Of a stretch of 64,000 nucleotides of DNA, positions 33,910-43,741 are shown piece after piece (position 1 is the stretch's first letter; each line of letters opens with the position of its first letter). This DNA is from Xylanibacter ruminicola (GTDB lineage: Bacteria; Bacteroidota; Bacteroidia; Bacteroidales; Bacteroidaceae), in the NCBI RefSeq assembly GCF_900107775.1, contig NZ_FNRF01000004.1, positions 1 to 64,000 on the forward strand, in the 5' to 3' direction. Position numbers and translations under genes: made by a program. The notes beneath the pieces were generated by a model. It did not search any database. It was not told the origin of the DNA and was given only the letters and a program-made list of their open reading frames with translations.

Positions 33910-36900
33910 TTAAATATCTTCTGGTAGTATAATCTGATATGTTTCCTTTGTAACCTGATCGGCCGGCAACGCTGATACACGCTCCGACAAGTGCTGGATG
34001 GTAGAATCGAGCAGGTTGCGCATCTCACGGGCATTACCCCACGACTCGGTCTTGGTAAGAACCATCTTATAGATCTTGTCGAGTGCCTTAAGCTCAGCCT
34101 CAGGCGTAAACTGATACTGCTCCTTCTGGGCCATGTGCTTGTAAATAGCCAGCAGCTCATCAGGATCGTAGTCGTCGATGTGCAACTTGTGGGTGAATCG
34201 GCTGGCCAGTCCGGCGTTCATCATCATGAACTCCTCCATCTTATCCTTATAGCCTGCAGCGATAACCACGAACTTACCGCGATCGTCCTCCATACGTTTC
34301 ATCAGCGTGTCGATAGCCTCCTTGCCGTACATATCGCCGCCATCGCTCAGGGTGTAAGCCTCGTCGATGAACAGGATACCACCCATGGCCTTATCGCACA
34401 TGCTGTTTACAATCTTTGGTGTTTCGCCCATGTACTTACCAACCAACGTAGCACGACTGGCCTCGATGACACGCGATGTGGGCAGGATGTCCATGGCCTG
34501 AAGTATCTCACCCATCTTGCGGGCAATAGATGTTTTACCTGTACCCGGATTACCCGTAAGCACAAAGTTCATCGACATCTGCTGAACACTACCAGCACCC
34601 ATAGCAGCACGCTGCTTCATGAACATGCTCTGTACGGCCAAGCGACGGATAGAATCCTTGACTGAGCGCATACCAATGAACTCCTCGAGCTCGTTGAGCA
34701 CCACGTCGAGCGGACGTGCGGTCTCGCCCTGCGACAGAGGAAGATCTGCGGTGGTGAGCGCAAACATGTCGCTCTCCTTGAAGTCGGGACTGGTCATCTG
34801 CTTTACCAGACGCTGACTCTGTCGCTCAACAGCCTCGTTGAAGATGCGACGTGCCTCACGGGCATTACCAAAGTTCTTGTCGCGACGCAGATAGAGCTGC
34901 TCGAACATACGGTGGATAGCCGCCTTGGTCTCCTCGTCGACGGTGAAGTTCTTGCCAGATGCGAGATGCAGGAAGATCTCCGTAAGCTCGTCGGGCGTAT
35001 AGTCGTCGAAGTGAATAGTTTGTGTAAAGCGACTCTTCAAGCCAGGGTTGGTATCGATAAAGTCGTGCATCTGGTCGGTATAACCAGCCACGATACAGAT
35101 AAACTTGCCACGATCATCCTCCAAGCGTTTCAGCAGCGTGTCGATAGCCTCAGCACCAAAGCTGTCGCCATCGTTCGACTTCAGTGTATAAGCCTCGTCG
35201 ATAAACAGTACACCGCCCATGGCTTGATCAACCAGTTGGTTGGTCTTGATGGCTGTCTGACCCGAGAAGCCTGCCACCAGTTTAGAGCGGTCGGCCTCAA
35301 CCAATTGTCCGCGAGCCACAACACCCAACGTCTTAAAGATATCGGCCATGATACGGGCTACTGTGGTTTTACCCGTACCAGGGTTACCGGTAAACACATA
35401 GTGCTTGCCCTGGAAGGTGTTGGTTTCGCCACGTGCAATCTGCAGATTCAGGAAGGCTGCCAGGTTGGCAATCTCCTTCTTCACACCCGAGAGACCAACC
35501 AGACCGTCGAGTTTCTTCAGACAGTCGTCGACGCTTACGGTCTGTGGTGCATCGTATGGGATATCGTCGCGTACGATGGTCATGAGCTCCTCGTTGCTCA
35601 TCGCAGAAATATTTGCACCCTGCAGGCGCTGCGCCTGCTTCTTGCAAATCTGGTCGAAGAGCGTACGCATGGTACGACCATTGGCAAAGTCCTTGTCGCG
35701 CGAGTCGTACATCTCCTTGATCATCTTCTGAGTAAGTGCCTGTGCGTCCGGCGAGAAGATATACTTCTTCTGCTTGGCAAATACCTGCATAATCTCGAAC
35801 AGCTCGGCTGGCGAGTAGTCCTTGATATCGAGGAAGTAATTGAAACGGCTGCGGAAACCTGGGTTCACACGGAACAGGTTCTCCATCTCCGTGCGATAAC
35901 CAGCGGCAATCACGATAAACTGTCCGCGATCGTCCTCCATACGTTTCATCAGTTTCTCCAAAGCCTGAGCGCCCTGAGCATCACGATCGCCCGACGCACT
36001 CACAGGCGCCAAGGTATAGGCCTCATCCACAAACAGGATACCGCCCTTGGCCTTATCGCAAAGGGCATCAACCACCTTGGGGGTTTCGCCCTGATACTGA
36101 CTTACCATCTTGGCACGATCCACCTCTACTACATGTCCGCTATCCAGATAGCCGATGGCAGCCAGGATTTCGCCCAACTTACGGGCAATAGTGGTTTTAC
36201 CCGTACCTGGGTTACCAGTAAGAATAATGTGCATCGACATTTTCTCCTGCTCGCCAAGTCCACGCTCGGCACGCTGCATGGCATTCTGTACCGAGTAGGC
36301 CATCTCTTTTACAGCAGCCTTTACCTCGTCCATACCGATGTAGCTGTCCAGATCGCGCAGGATATCCTCCATCGATCGCTCCTCGGGTACATATCCCGTT
36401 ATGTCGCTCAACTCTACCTTTGTAGCATTGGCGCCACGACTGATGTATTGGGTAAAGATATTCTCGGCAGTTTTATTGGCCAAGTGTCCGTTACCAAAGG
36501 TCTCGTCCTTAATCTTCACCTGATATTTAAAGAAACGCAACAACTGTTTATCAGCTTCGGGCGAGAACTCCTGTATGCCATACTTGAGCTGCAGGTTCAG
36601 CTTACATATCTCTGTAAGTTCCTGAAAGTTTGGTGTGGTCATACGGAAGGTATACTTGAAACGGTTGGCTACGGCTGGGTTGCTCTCCAGGAAGTCCTCC
36701 AAACCCTTTGAGAGTCCGGATATAATCACAATGGGGTTATCCTCCCATTTGTCCATCTCAACAAACAGTTTGTCGAGCGGGTTCACCTGGTTAGAGTACT
36801 TATCGGGCAACAACTTCTGCACATTGTCGAAGAACAATATACCATTCTTTGCTTTCTTGATATTTTCATCCCATTTGTCGACGAATCGCTGGTAATCTAC

Positions 36901-37215
36901 GGCATCTACCATCATCAGCTGTGGTTTCTCGATAATTTTATGCTGATAGAAATAATCGCGCAGGATCTCAGCTAGTGCAGTCTTACCCGTACCAGTATCA
37001 CCAATCACAATGGCATTGAGCGAGATACGGGCTTTAGAGATATCCTTGCGAGAGCGCAGAAACGTATAGGTATCGACGATGGTCTTGAGCTGGTTTTTCA
37101 CCTCGTCGAGGCCAACCAGCTTATCAAGCAAGTCAGTAGTAACAAGCTGCTGTCCGCACCACTTGCAGAACTTTGCTTTGCTTCTGTTTTCTTTATGACA
37201 ATTCTGACAAACCAT
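33910..37215 (-). CDS. Four-module AAA+ ATPase with zinc ribbon
   Basis: 1101 aa. A zinc ribbon (CQNC at 3-6, CKWC at 17-20) leads into four CbxX/CfqX (SpoVK-like) AAA+ modules. Walker A motifs are GDTGTGKT (72-79) and three GNPGTGKT/S copies near 330, 608 and 885. Modules 2-4 have complete Walker B (FVDEAYTL or FIDEAYTL); module 1 has FFDN, lacking the catalytic Glu, so it may bind but not hydrolyse ATP. Single-module relatives include rubisco activase CbbX and type VII EccA. Four such modules in one chain is unusual. Upstream by six bases is the kinase; downstream the FHA gene. Confidence 0.93.
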   Translation of the reverse strand: MVCQNCHKENRSKAKFCKWCGQQLVTTDLLDKLVGLDEVKNQLKTIVDTYTFLRSRKDISKARISLNAIVIGDTGTGKTALAEILRDYFYQHKIIEKPQLMMVDAVDYQRFVDKWDENIKKAKNGILFFDNVQKLLPDKYSNQVNPLDKLFVEMDKWEDNPIVIISGLSKGLEDFLESNPAVANRFKYTFRMTTPNFQELTEICKLNLQLKYGIQEFSPEADKQLLRFFKYQVKIKDETFGNGHLANKTAENIFTQYISRGANATKVELSDITGYVPEERSMEDILRDLDSYIGMDEVKAAVKEMAYSVQNAMQRAERGLGEQEKMSMHIILTGNPGTGKTTIARKLGEILAAIGYLDSGHVVEVDRAKMVSQYQGETPKVVDALCDKAKGGILFVDEAYTLAPVSASGDRDAQGAQALEKLMKRMEDDRGQFIVIAAGYRTEMENLFRVNPGFRSRFNYFLDIKDYSPAELFEIMQVFAKQKKYIFSPDAQALTQKMIKEMYDSRDKDFANGRTMRTLFDQICKKQAQRLQGANISAMSNEELMTIVRDDIPYDAPQTVSVDDCLKKLDGLVGLSGVKKEIANLAAFLNLQIARGETNTFQGKHYVFTGNPGTGKTTVARIMADIFKTLGVVARGQLVEADRSKLVAGFSGQTAIKTNQLVDQAMGGVLFIDEAYTLKSNDGDSFGAEAIDTLLKRLEDDRGKFICIVAGYTDQMHDFIDTNPGLKSRFTQTIHFDDYTPDELTEIFLHLASGKNFTVDEETKAAIHRMFEQLYLRRDKNFGNAREARRIFNEAVERQSQRLVKQMTSPDFKESDMFALTTADLPLSQGETARPLDVVLNELEEFIGMRSVKDSIRRLAVQSMFMKQRAAMGAGSVQQMSMNFVLTGNPGTGKTSIARKMGEILQAMDILPTSRVIEASRATLVGKYMGETPKIVNSMCDKAMGGILFIDEAYTLSDGGDMYGKEAIDTLMKRMEDDRGKFVVIAAGYKDKMEEFMMMNAGLASRFTHKLHIDDYDPDELLAIYKHMAQKEQYQFTPEAELKALDKIYKMVLTKTESWGNAREMRNLLDSTIQHLSERVSALPADQVTKETYQIILPEDI

Positions 37216-37221
37216 TTTATA

Positions 37222-40200
37222 TTATGCGTCTCTATCTATTTTCTTAATAATACTTTTAGGGGCCTCCTTCATGTGACTGTTAGGATTGGCAATGTTCAGC
37301 ATCGATGGGCTGAATACCACAAACGATACCACGAATACCAGCATCAGCAAGCTCCACAGCACATAGTGCAGCACACTCTCGCCGGTGATAGAACGAACCT
37401 GATCGGTTACATCGTTGAGCAAACCGAACTTAGAGCCTTTAAACTTATACGAACGGGCCTTGAAGGTGTAGTACAACGGCTCTATCAAGTTCGATTTCAT
37501 ATCGTTTTCGAGCACCTCGGATATCAGTCGGCTGTCGGCCTTCTCATTACCACGGAAATCTGTGAGGTGACAAACCAGCATGTAGATAAGCGTGATAACA
37601 ATAATGGCGATATTAAACAGCATGGGGTGAGATGCGCCAATATACTTTAATATAATAATAGGTATAAAACACGTAAACGCGCCCACCAGTCCCCACAGGA
37701 ACGAGAACATAAAGTCGTAGCCCTTGAAGAATGAGCGGGTGGCCACAATCACACCTGTCATACCGCCAAGAGGCAGACCGATACTGATAAAGGTATGCGT
37801 CAGGATATACTCAGGATTGGTAACACCGAATATCAGTACAAATATCAACCAGATACCGCTCAGGGTATAGAAGGCTGTGCGCCAGATCTTCTCCTTGGTC
37901 TTGGCGCGCTTCCAACTGTCCTTTACAAAGGCTACACGGCGCTGGGTTTCGTCGCGGGCATCGATAAAGCGCTTATAATAACGCTGCGATGGATCGATTT
38001 TACCCATCGCCATCAGCCAGTCCTCTACAGCGTGCTCATACGAGTACTCTACCGTAAAGTCGGCATTGGGATCTTCGTGATAGAAAACAGACATCCACTG
38101 CCCCATCGAGCCGTTACGGATTTCGTTGCGGAACGCCTGCATCTTCTTTGCCTGCAGGTTACGACCGTCGGCATATTCAATACCGTCGCCCATCATATAG
38201 GTTGGTGTAACGCCCAAGATACGACAGAAACGGTAAACGGCCGTCTTCACATCGTAAGCACCCATACGTTCTGTATTCTCATCGCTCTTAAAGTCAAAGC
38301 AGCGCTTATGCTCGTTGTACATCTCGGTCCAGCCGTGCAGCTGGGCATAGTAAGCAAAACGTCCGTCAAGCTCTGTGAAGTCCTTCATCTCCTCATCAAA
38401 CTCCTTTTCGGACAGGTTCTGTGCCTTATGCAAACGCTCGTTGAGCAGTTCGCCCACCTGCATAGGAGTAAAGGCCCCGGCCAAATCGTAAGCCGATTCG
38501 CGATTCAGATTATAAAGAACCTTATAAGCCAGGTTTCGTGAGTACGACTGATCCAGCGTCATAATGCGCAGACTCTCGCACGCCATCTGGTCCTCATGAC
38601 TATACATCCAGGCCAGCAGTCGTCCGTCGGTCAGACTATGCCACTCGTCTTCGGTAATATCATCATGACCAAAGGCACTCACAATATCATTAATGCCAGC
38701 CGATGGATGCTTTACCATAAATGGTATCTCAGGATCCACCTCAAGCACAATCTTCATGATAGCCACACGAACCTGCTCCTTGTTGTTATGGTCTACATCC
38801 TTAAAGTATGAACGCAAACGGTCGATATCGCAACCCGTGTGGGTTTCAACATAAAGGTAGAAGTTATCGTTCGGTGCAGCCAACGATATGGCATACTCGT
38901 CCTGATTACTCAGCAGCGAGATACATACCGCATGGATATCCTCACAGTTAGTACCACGCACATCCTTATAAGGATAGGCTGGGTCCATAGCGTACAACGA
39001 CGCCATCAGACCGGCACGCTGATCGATAGGATATTTCTTGGAAATGATATCTTTTACAATGGTGCTCAGCTTGTTGTTTCCACAAGCATCCAACCACTGG
39101 GTGATACGTCCGTTATACAGATAGCCGATAGCCAATCGCTCGTTGGCCAGCAGCATAGGCACCAGTTCCTGTACGTTCTCGGCCACCAGGTTACGCTCTG
39201 GATCGACAACGAAACTCTGATACTTCAGGAATGGTGATGACAGGTCGACCTTCGGACTCTCGCCTAAGAACCATTGCTCAACCTGCTCATACCCCCAACG
39301 GTTGATGGGGTTAACCACCGTAAGACCCATTACCAGTAACTTGATACGCTCTGGCAACTCGTTCATGCGTGGTATGCGGCCCTCATTCTTCTGGCGCATC
39401 ATCACACGCTCGTTGGTACTCATCGGACTCTCGCCTAACCAAAGCGTCATCAAACTGATACCCAAAGAGTAGTAGTCGGCCTTAGGCGAAATCTCTACCA
39501 CACCATCAATTACGTCGGCATACATTTCAGGTGCCGCATAGATAGGTGTACGAGCCTGCGTGGTTTTATGCGACTTTCCATCTTCCTCCAGCATACTCGA
39601 AATACCAAAGTCGCCCAGAACCAATTCGTTATGGTCCTTATCACGGAAGAAGAAGTTGCCAGGTTTGATATCCTTATGCAGAATTCTGAGCTGATGACAG
39701 TAAGCCAAGGCAGCGGCACTCTGCAGAGCTATACGACGGAACTTGGTCATATCGCCCCCCAGATTGTACTCGGCCATCGAGCCACCCTGCAGGTACTCCA
39801 TCAACTCATAGTAACGGTGCTTACCTTCCACATAGGTCTTACCAAAGTCGTATACCTTTACAACCATCTCAAAGTCGAAGTTCAGTACCGTCTGCAATAT
39901 CTTACGGTTCACATCGAAGTTGGGATAGTATACTTTCAGTACATATTCCTTGTTGTCTTTCTCAACCAGGAAAACCTCGGCCTCACCTGTATTCTCGCTC
40001 AGTACCGATACACGACGGTACTCCTGTCCTTTCAGCGTGTAGATATTCTCATCAATCAGGTTACGCTGCAAGCGCTGTTTCTTAGCTCGGTCGGTATTTC
40101 CAGCCGATGAGATAATCGAGATGTTGACGTTGGGACGAACCTGAGCCTGTGCTTGAGGCTGGGGCTGGGCACCACGAACGGTACTACCCATTGATGGTGC

Positions 40201-40653
40201 TGCAGGTTTAGGTGCAGCAGGCTGTGGGGTAACGGGCTGTGGCGCAATGGGCTGGTTAATACCAGGGGCACGTACGGTTCCATCCAATGCCTTAGGAGCA
40301 GCTGGACGTGGAGCAGCTGATTGTGGTGTAATCGGCTGATTAAGGCCGGGTGCACGCACGGTGCCGTCCAATGCTTTAGGGGCAGTGGGACGTGGAGCTG
40401 CAGGTCGGGGTGCAATTGGCTGATTGAGACCAGGTGCACGTACAGTACCATCAAGTGGCTTGGGAGCTGCAGGTTTGGGGGCCTCCATCTTTGGCATATC
40501 GATGCGGATGGTGCCATCAAGCGGTTTGTCGGGCTCCTCACCCTTTGAAGGAGTATTCTGTGGGAAATCAAAGTTGGTTGCACGTACGGTCTTATCGACG
40601 TTCACCTCTTCGTTTCCGTTAACTTTATTCTGTGGAGTTCGATCCGTACTCAT
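37222..40653 (-). CDS. Membrane Ser/Thr protein kinase with DGTVR repeats
   Basis: 1143 aa. Residues 1-185 are Pro/Ala-rich and disordered, with six D/S-x-T-V/I-R sequences, four inside a duplicated unit of about 30 residues. The kinase domain (about 205-470) has the Lys in YVLKVYYP, catalytic loop LHKDIKPGNF, DFG in LGDFGISS and APE in AAPEMYAD; the glycine loop is degenerate. A long helical region follows, then four or five membrane segments near the C-terminus (about 950-1120). The start shares one base with the zinc-ribbon gene stop (TAATG). It is probably the writer of the module. Confidence 0.92.
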   Translation of the reverse strand: MSTDRTPQNKVNGNEEVNVDKTVRATNFDFPQNTPSKGEEPDKPLDGTIRIDMPKMEAPKPAAPKPLDGTVRAPGLNQPIAPRPAAPRPTAPKALDGTVRAPGLNQPITPQSAAPRPAAPKALDGTVRAPGINQPIAPQPVTPQPAAPKPAAPSMGSTVRGAQPQPQAQAQVRPNVNISIISSAGNTDRAKKQRLQRNLIDENIYTLKGQEYRRVSVLSENTGEAEVFLVEKDNKEYVLKVYYPNFDVNRKILQTVLNFDFEMVVKVYDFGKTYVEGKHRYYELMEYLQGGSMAEYNLGGDMTKFRRIALQSAAALAYCHQLRILHKDIKPGNFFFRDKDHNELVLGDFGISSMLEEDGKSHKTTQARTPIYAAPEMYADVIDGVVEISPKADYYSLGISLMTLWLGESPMSTNERVMMRQKNEGRIPRMNELPERIKLLVMGLTVVNPINRWGYEQVEQWFLGESPKVDLSSPFLKYQSFVVDPERNLVAENVQELVPMLLANERLAIGYLYNGRITQWLDACGNNKLSTIVKDIISKKYPIDQRAGLMASLYAMDPAYPYKDVRGTNCEDIHAVCISLLSNQDEYAISLAAPNDNFYLYVETHTGCDIDRLRSYFKDVDHNNKEQVRVAIMKIVLEVDPEIPFMVKHPSAGINDIVSAFGHDDITEDEWHSLTDGRLLAWMYSHEDQMACESLRIMTLDQSYSRNLAYKVLYNLNRESAYDLAGAFTPMQVGELLNERLHKAQNLSEKEFDEEMKDFTELDGRFAYYAQLHGWTEMYNEHKRCFDFKSDENTERMGAYDVKTAVYRFCRILGVTPTYMMGDGIEYADGRNLQAKKMQAFRNEIRNGSMGQWMSVFYHEDPNADFTVEYSYEHAVEDWLMAMGKIDPSQRYYKRFIDARDETQRRVAFVKDSWKRAKTKEKIWRTAFYTLSGIWLIFVLIFGVTNPEYILTHTFISIGLPLGGMTGVIVATRSFFKGYDFMFSFLWGLVGAFTCFIPIIILKYIGASHPMLFNIAIIVITLIYMLVCHLTDFRGNEKADSRLISEVLENDMKSNLIEPLYYTFKARSYKFKGSKFGLLNDVTDQVRSITGESVLHYVLWSLLMLVFVVSFVVFSPSMLNIANPNSHMKEAPKSIIKKIDRDA

Positions 40654-41576
40654 TAGATATCGTCTTTAATTTCTTTTCTTGTTCCCTTACCAAGTATAAT
40701 CCATTTTCCGCCCATCTGCGGCTTGGCACATCCGCATGGACTTGAGTGGAGGGCGTGCTTAAAGTTGCACTGCCAAGCCAGACGTACCCCCTGAGGCTTG
40801 CAGGCCATAGCATAGTTACGCACCTGAGCAGGCTTTTCCTGGGGCAACTGCGCCATCTGGTCTAACAGTCGCGACAGCATATCCATACGTTCCTGCTTCT
40901 TCTTGTCGTATTCGTCTTTACTCATCACCTTATGGTCGGCCAGGTTGGCATCTACACGATCCAAACCACGATCCTGAGCCAACAGCATGAGTACGCGCTG
41001 GCGCAGCTCCTGACTCTTACGGTCGCGCTCCTTATCCTGTTCTGTGACATAAGGCATCTCCAAATCCAACTTCTGCAACTCTTCGGCCAGTTTCTGCATC
41101 TGCTGGTACTCAGGCATCTCCAACACCTTCTCCTTCATTAGACGGGCCTCTTCGGTAAGAGCTGTACCACACTGTTTGCAGAACGAGAAATCATTATGGG
41201 TTCCACAAACAGGACAATCGATACCACCCACCGGATTACCACACTCAGGGCAGTAGGCCTCGGCACCATGCAGATAGGCGCCACAGAATGAGCACACATC
41301 CTTACGGATATAGTGACGACAACTCTCGCAGAAGTCGGCGTCGGCATCGACAGCTGCCCCACAATAGGGACAGGTGGCCATACCGATAGGCTCGCCACAC
41401 GAGGCACAGAAAAGTGCTTCGGCTTCGTTGAGTGCGCCACAATGAGGACATTGGATACCATTAGCCGTATTGGCCTGCATGGCTTGCTGATACTGAGGTT
41501 GCTGTTCAGAGTGCTCACGATAAAGCGGTTCGGCACCTCGACTTATTCGATCTGGGTTTTGTGTAATATCGTTCAT
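40653..41576 (-). CDS. Multi-zinc-ribbon protein (DZANK-like)
   Basis: 307 aa. Four paired-cysteine zinc ribbons lie between about 40 and 142 (CPHC/CASC, CPYC/CESC, CSFC/CPEC, CPVC/CKQC), then a charged coiled-coil region (about 150-250) and a C-terminal Cys-containing tail. There is no enzymatic domain. It is likely a scaffold or adaptor. The zinc ribbons of the AAA+ and FHA proteins look like the same theme. First gene of the five-gene kinase module, with a full consensus promoter. Confidence 0.85.
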   Translation of the reverse strand: MNDITQNPDRISRGAEPLYREHSEQQPQYQQAMQANTANGIQCPHCGALNEAEALFCASCGEPIGMATCPYCGAAVDADADFCESCRHYIRKDVCSFCGAYLHGAEAYCPECGNPVGGIDCPVCGTHNDFSFCKQCGTALTEEARLMKEKVLEMPEYQQMQKLAEELQKLDLEMPYVTEQDKERDRKSQELRQRVLMLLAQDRGLDRVDANLADHKVMSKDEYDKKKQERMDMLSRLLDQMAQLPQEKPAQVRNYAMACKPQGVRLAWQCNFKHALHSSPCGCAKPQMGGKWIILGKGTRKEIKDDI

Positions 41577-41606
41577 CGTTGTTGGAATTTTAACTTAAGT
41601 TAGGTG

Positions 41607-41636
41607 CAAAGTTAAATAAAAAAATGAATCAAACAA
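41607..41636 (-). promoter_or_regulatory. Promoter of the kinase/FHA/AAA+ module
   Basis: On the minus strand TTG (41634-41636), 19-base spacer, TAACTTTG (41607-41614): an exact Bacteroidetes consensus, 30 bases before the first gene. Confidence 0.75.
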
Positions 41637-41668
41637 AAAAAACCGCCGTAAATTTACATTTACGACGG
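41632..41668 (-). terminator. Terminator of M13 peptidase gene
   Basis: An 11-bp stem (41643-41653 with 41658-41668; one G-U pair in minus-strand RNA) is followed by a U-rich tract. It lies 26 bases past the peptidase stop and overlaps the module's -33 element. Confidence 0.7.
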
Positions 41669-41694
41669 CAAAAATCTATTTTTTTTGATGTATT

Positions 41695-43728
41695 TTACCA
41701 CAATTCGAGGCGTTCCTGCTTAGGAATAAACATCTTATCGCCCTCTTTCACACCAAAGGCCTCGTACCAGGCGTCGATGTGAGGCAGAGCACCATTTACA
41801 CGCCAACGGCCCAATGAGTGAGGATCGCTCTTGGTACGGTTGCGGATTTCGGCCTCAGTAATGTTACCAGCCCATACACCTGCATAAGCGTGGAAGAAAC
41901 GCTGATCGGCTGTCAGACCGTTCTTCTCGCCAAGAGGATTGCGCTTGGTAGCGTTCTTATAAGCAGCCCATGCTACCTGCAGACCACCGTGGTCGGCCAG
42001 GTTCTCACCCAGTGTCAGACGACCGTTACCATTCAGGTCTGGAAGAACCTTGATTGCACTGAAGAAATCGGCATACTTGTCAGTACGCTCTGTAAAGTTC
42101 TTTCCATCAGCTTCTTTCCACCAATCATGCATATTTCCATCCTTATCAAACTGACGTCCCTGATCATCAAATCCGTGGGTCATCTCATGACCGATAACCA
42201 CACCGATAGCACCATAGTTAAAGGCGTCGTCGGCAGTCATATCAAAGAATGGATACTGCAGGATACCTGCGGGGAAACAGATCTCATTGGTAGTTGGATT
42301 ATAGTAAGCGTTCACTGTCTGTGGTGTCATATGCCAATCGTCGCGATCCACGGGCTTACCTACTGTATGCTCGATGTTATGAGCGTTCCAGAACTTAGCA
42401 CAAGCCTGCATATTATCGTAAAAAGATTTAGCAGGATCAATCTCCAACTTAGAGATGTCGGTCCACTTATCAGGATAACCCACCTTTACATAGAAAGTAT
42501 TCAACTTCAGCAGAGCATTAACCTTAGTGCTGTCGTCCATCCAATCCTGGGCTGCGATACGCTCGCCAAGAGCAATCTGCAGGTTCTTAATCAGGGTAAG
42601 CATGCGCTGCTTAGCAGCCTCGGGAAAATACTTCTCGGCATAAATCTTACCAAGAGCCTCACCCATCACACGCTCTACCTGACCAGTACTACGCTTCCAC
42701 AGAGGATGATTCTCCTTTCGACCAGCCTTAATCTTACCATAAAAATCGAAGCTCTCAGCAGCGGCAGCATCGTTCAGATAGTTAGCCGAGCCCTCAACAA
42801 GACTCCACTCCAGCACGTCACGATACTCAGCAGGCTTCAGAGCGCCTACAACCTTGTTAGCACCTTCCAGGAAGTCGGGCTGACCAACAACCATCTCCTG
42901 CAGATACTTAGTGTCAATACCCATGGCGTTCATCACCTTAACCAGAGGCAGGTTAGGATACTTAGCCTCGAACTCCTTCAGAGTCATCTTGTTGTAGTTA
43001 GCCTCAGGATCACGCAGCTCTGTACGACTCTTACTAACCTTAGCAAGTGCAGTCTCAACCTTCATGATATTCTGCATTTTCTTGGTAGCAGCGCTCTTGC
43101 TGAAGCCAAACAGCTGGAACATTTTTACAACGTGCTTCTTGAATGCCTCGCGAATACCGGCTGTAGCCTTATCGTTATCCAGGTAGTACTCCTTCTGACC
43201 GAGTGTCAGGCCACTCTGATAAATACTCAGAATGTTCTGCGTGGCGTTCTTCTCGTCGGCACCGAAGCCTGCATAGAAGAACTCCTGCTCGCCGTAAGGA
43301 GCCTGCTCAAGCTGGATAGCCAGCAACTGCTTAATGGTTTTAGCAGCCTCAAGTTTCTTAATAAGTGGCATAACGGGAGCTACACCTTCCTTATTACGAC
43401 GTGTAGAGTCCATAGCCAACTTATAAAGATCGCTCAGTTTCTGCTCGATAGTACCCTTAGCATAAGTGTTACTCTGCAACTCCTTCAGGATACCGTTAAT
43501 GCGCTTGTCGTTATCTTCCTGCAAACGGTCGAAACTACCATAGCGTGAATAAGCTGCTGGCAGTGGGTTGTTCTTCATCCAACCACCACAGGCATACTCA
43601 TAGAAGTCGTCACCCGGACGCACATTCTTGTTAAAGTCGGCCTCGTTCAAGCCTGATCCCAGCTCTGTTTGAGCCATCATCATCATTGAAACAGATGCCA
43701 TTGTCATCATTGTCAAAAATCTTTTCAT
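41695..43728 (-). CDS. M13 family zinc metallopeptidase (PepO-like)
   Basis: 677 aa secreted neprilysin-type endopeptidase. The signal peptide is Met-rich and ends MMMMAQ. The zinc site is VIGHEMTHGFDDQGRQFD (about 510) with the third ligand in ENLADHGGLQVA (about 570), and the C-terminal substrate motif is NGALPHIDAWYEAF. Probably periplasmic or surface peptide degradation, like DPP IV earlier in the window. It lies 13 bases after the ABC-F gene, so it may be co-transcribed. Confidence 0.95.
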   Translation of the reverse strand: MKRFLTMMTMASVSMMMMAQTELGSGLNEADFNKNVRPGDDFYEYACGGWMKNNPLPAAYSRYGSFDRLQEDNDKRINGILKELQSNTYAKGTIEQKLSDLYKLAMDSTRRNKEGVAPVMPLIKKLEAAKTIKQLLAIQLEQAPYGEQEFFYAGFGADEKNATQNILSIYQSGLTLGQKEYYLDNDKATAGIREAFKKHVVKMFQLFGFSKSAATKKMQNIMKVETALAKVSKSRTELRDPEANYNKMTLKEFEAKYPNLPLVKVMNAMGIDTKYLQEMVVGQPDFLEGANKVVGALKPAEYRDVLEWSLVEGSANYLNDAAAAESFDFYGKIKAGRKENHPLWKRSTGQVERVMGEALGKIYAEKYFPEAAKQRMLTLIKNLQIALGERIAAQDWMDDSTKVNALLKLNTFYVKVGYPDKWTDISKLEIDPAKSFYDNMQACAKFWNAHNIEHTVGKPVDRDDWHMTPQTVNAYYNPTTNEICFPAGILQYPFFDMTADDAFNYGAIGVVIGHEMTHGFDDQGRQFDKDGNMHDWWKEADGKNFTERTDKYADFFSAIKVLPDLNGNGRLTLGENLADHGGLQVAWAAYKNATKRNPLGEKNGLTADQRFFHAYAGVWAGNITEAEIRNRTKSDPHSLGRWRVNGALPHIDAWYEAFGVKEGDKMFIPKQERLELW

Positions 43729-43741
43729 TGTTTTTTAGAGT

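Noticed and set aside
34912..36711. A 599-codon open frame antisense to the AAA+ gene
   Set aside because: It mirrors the repeated AAA+ coding sequence, and the sense strand has clear Walker motifs.
32395..41576. Type VI or type VII secretion locus
   Set aside because: Kinase, FHA, PP2C and CbxX-type ATPases occur in such loci, but no sheath, tube, membrane channel or WXG100-like genes are present.
41818..43548. A 576-codon open frame antisense to the M13 peptidase
   Set aside because: Low-complexity shadow; the peptidase frame has HExxH and a signal peptide.
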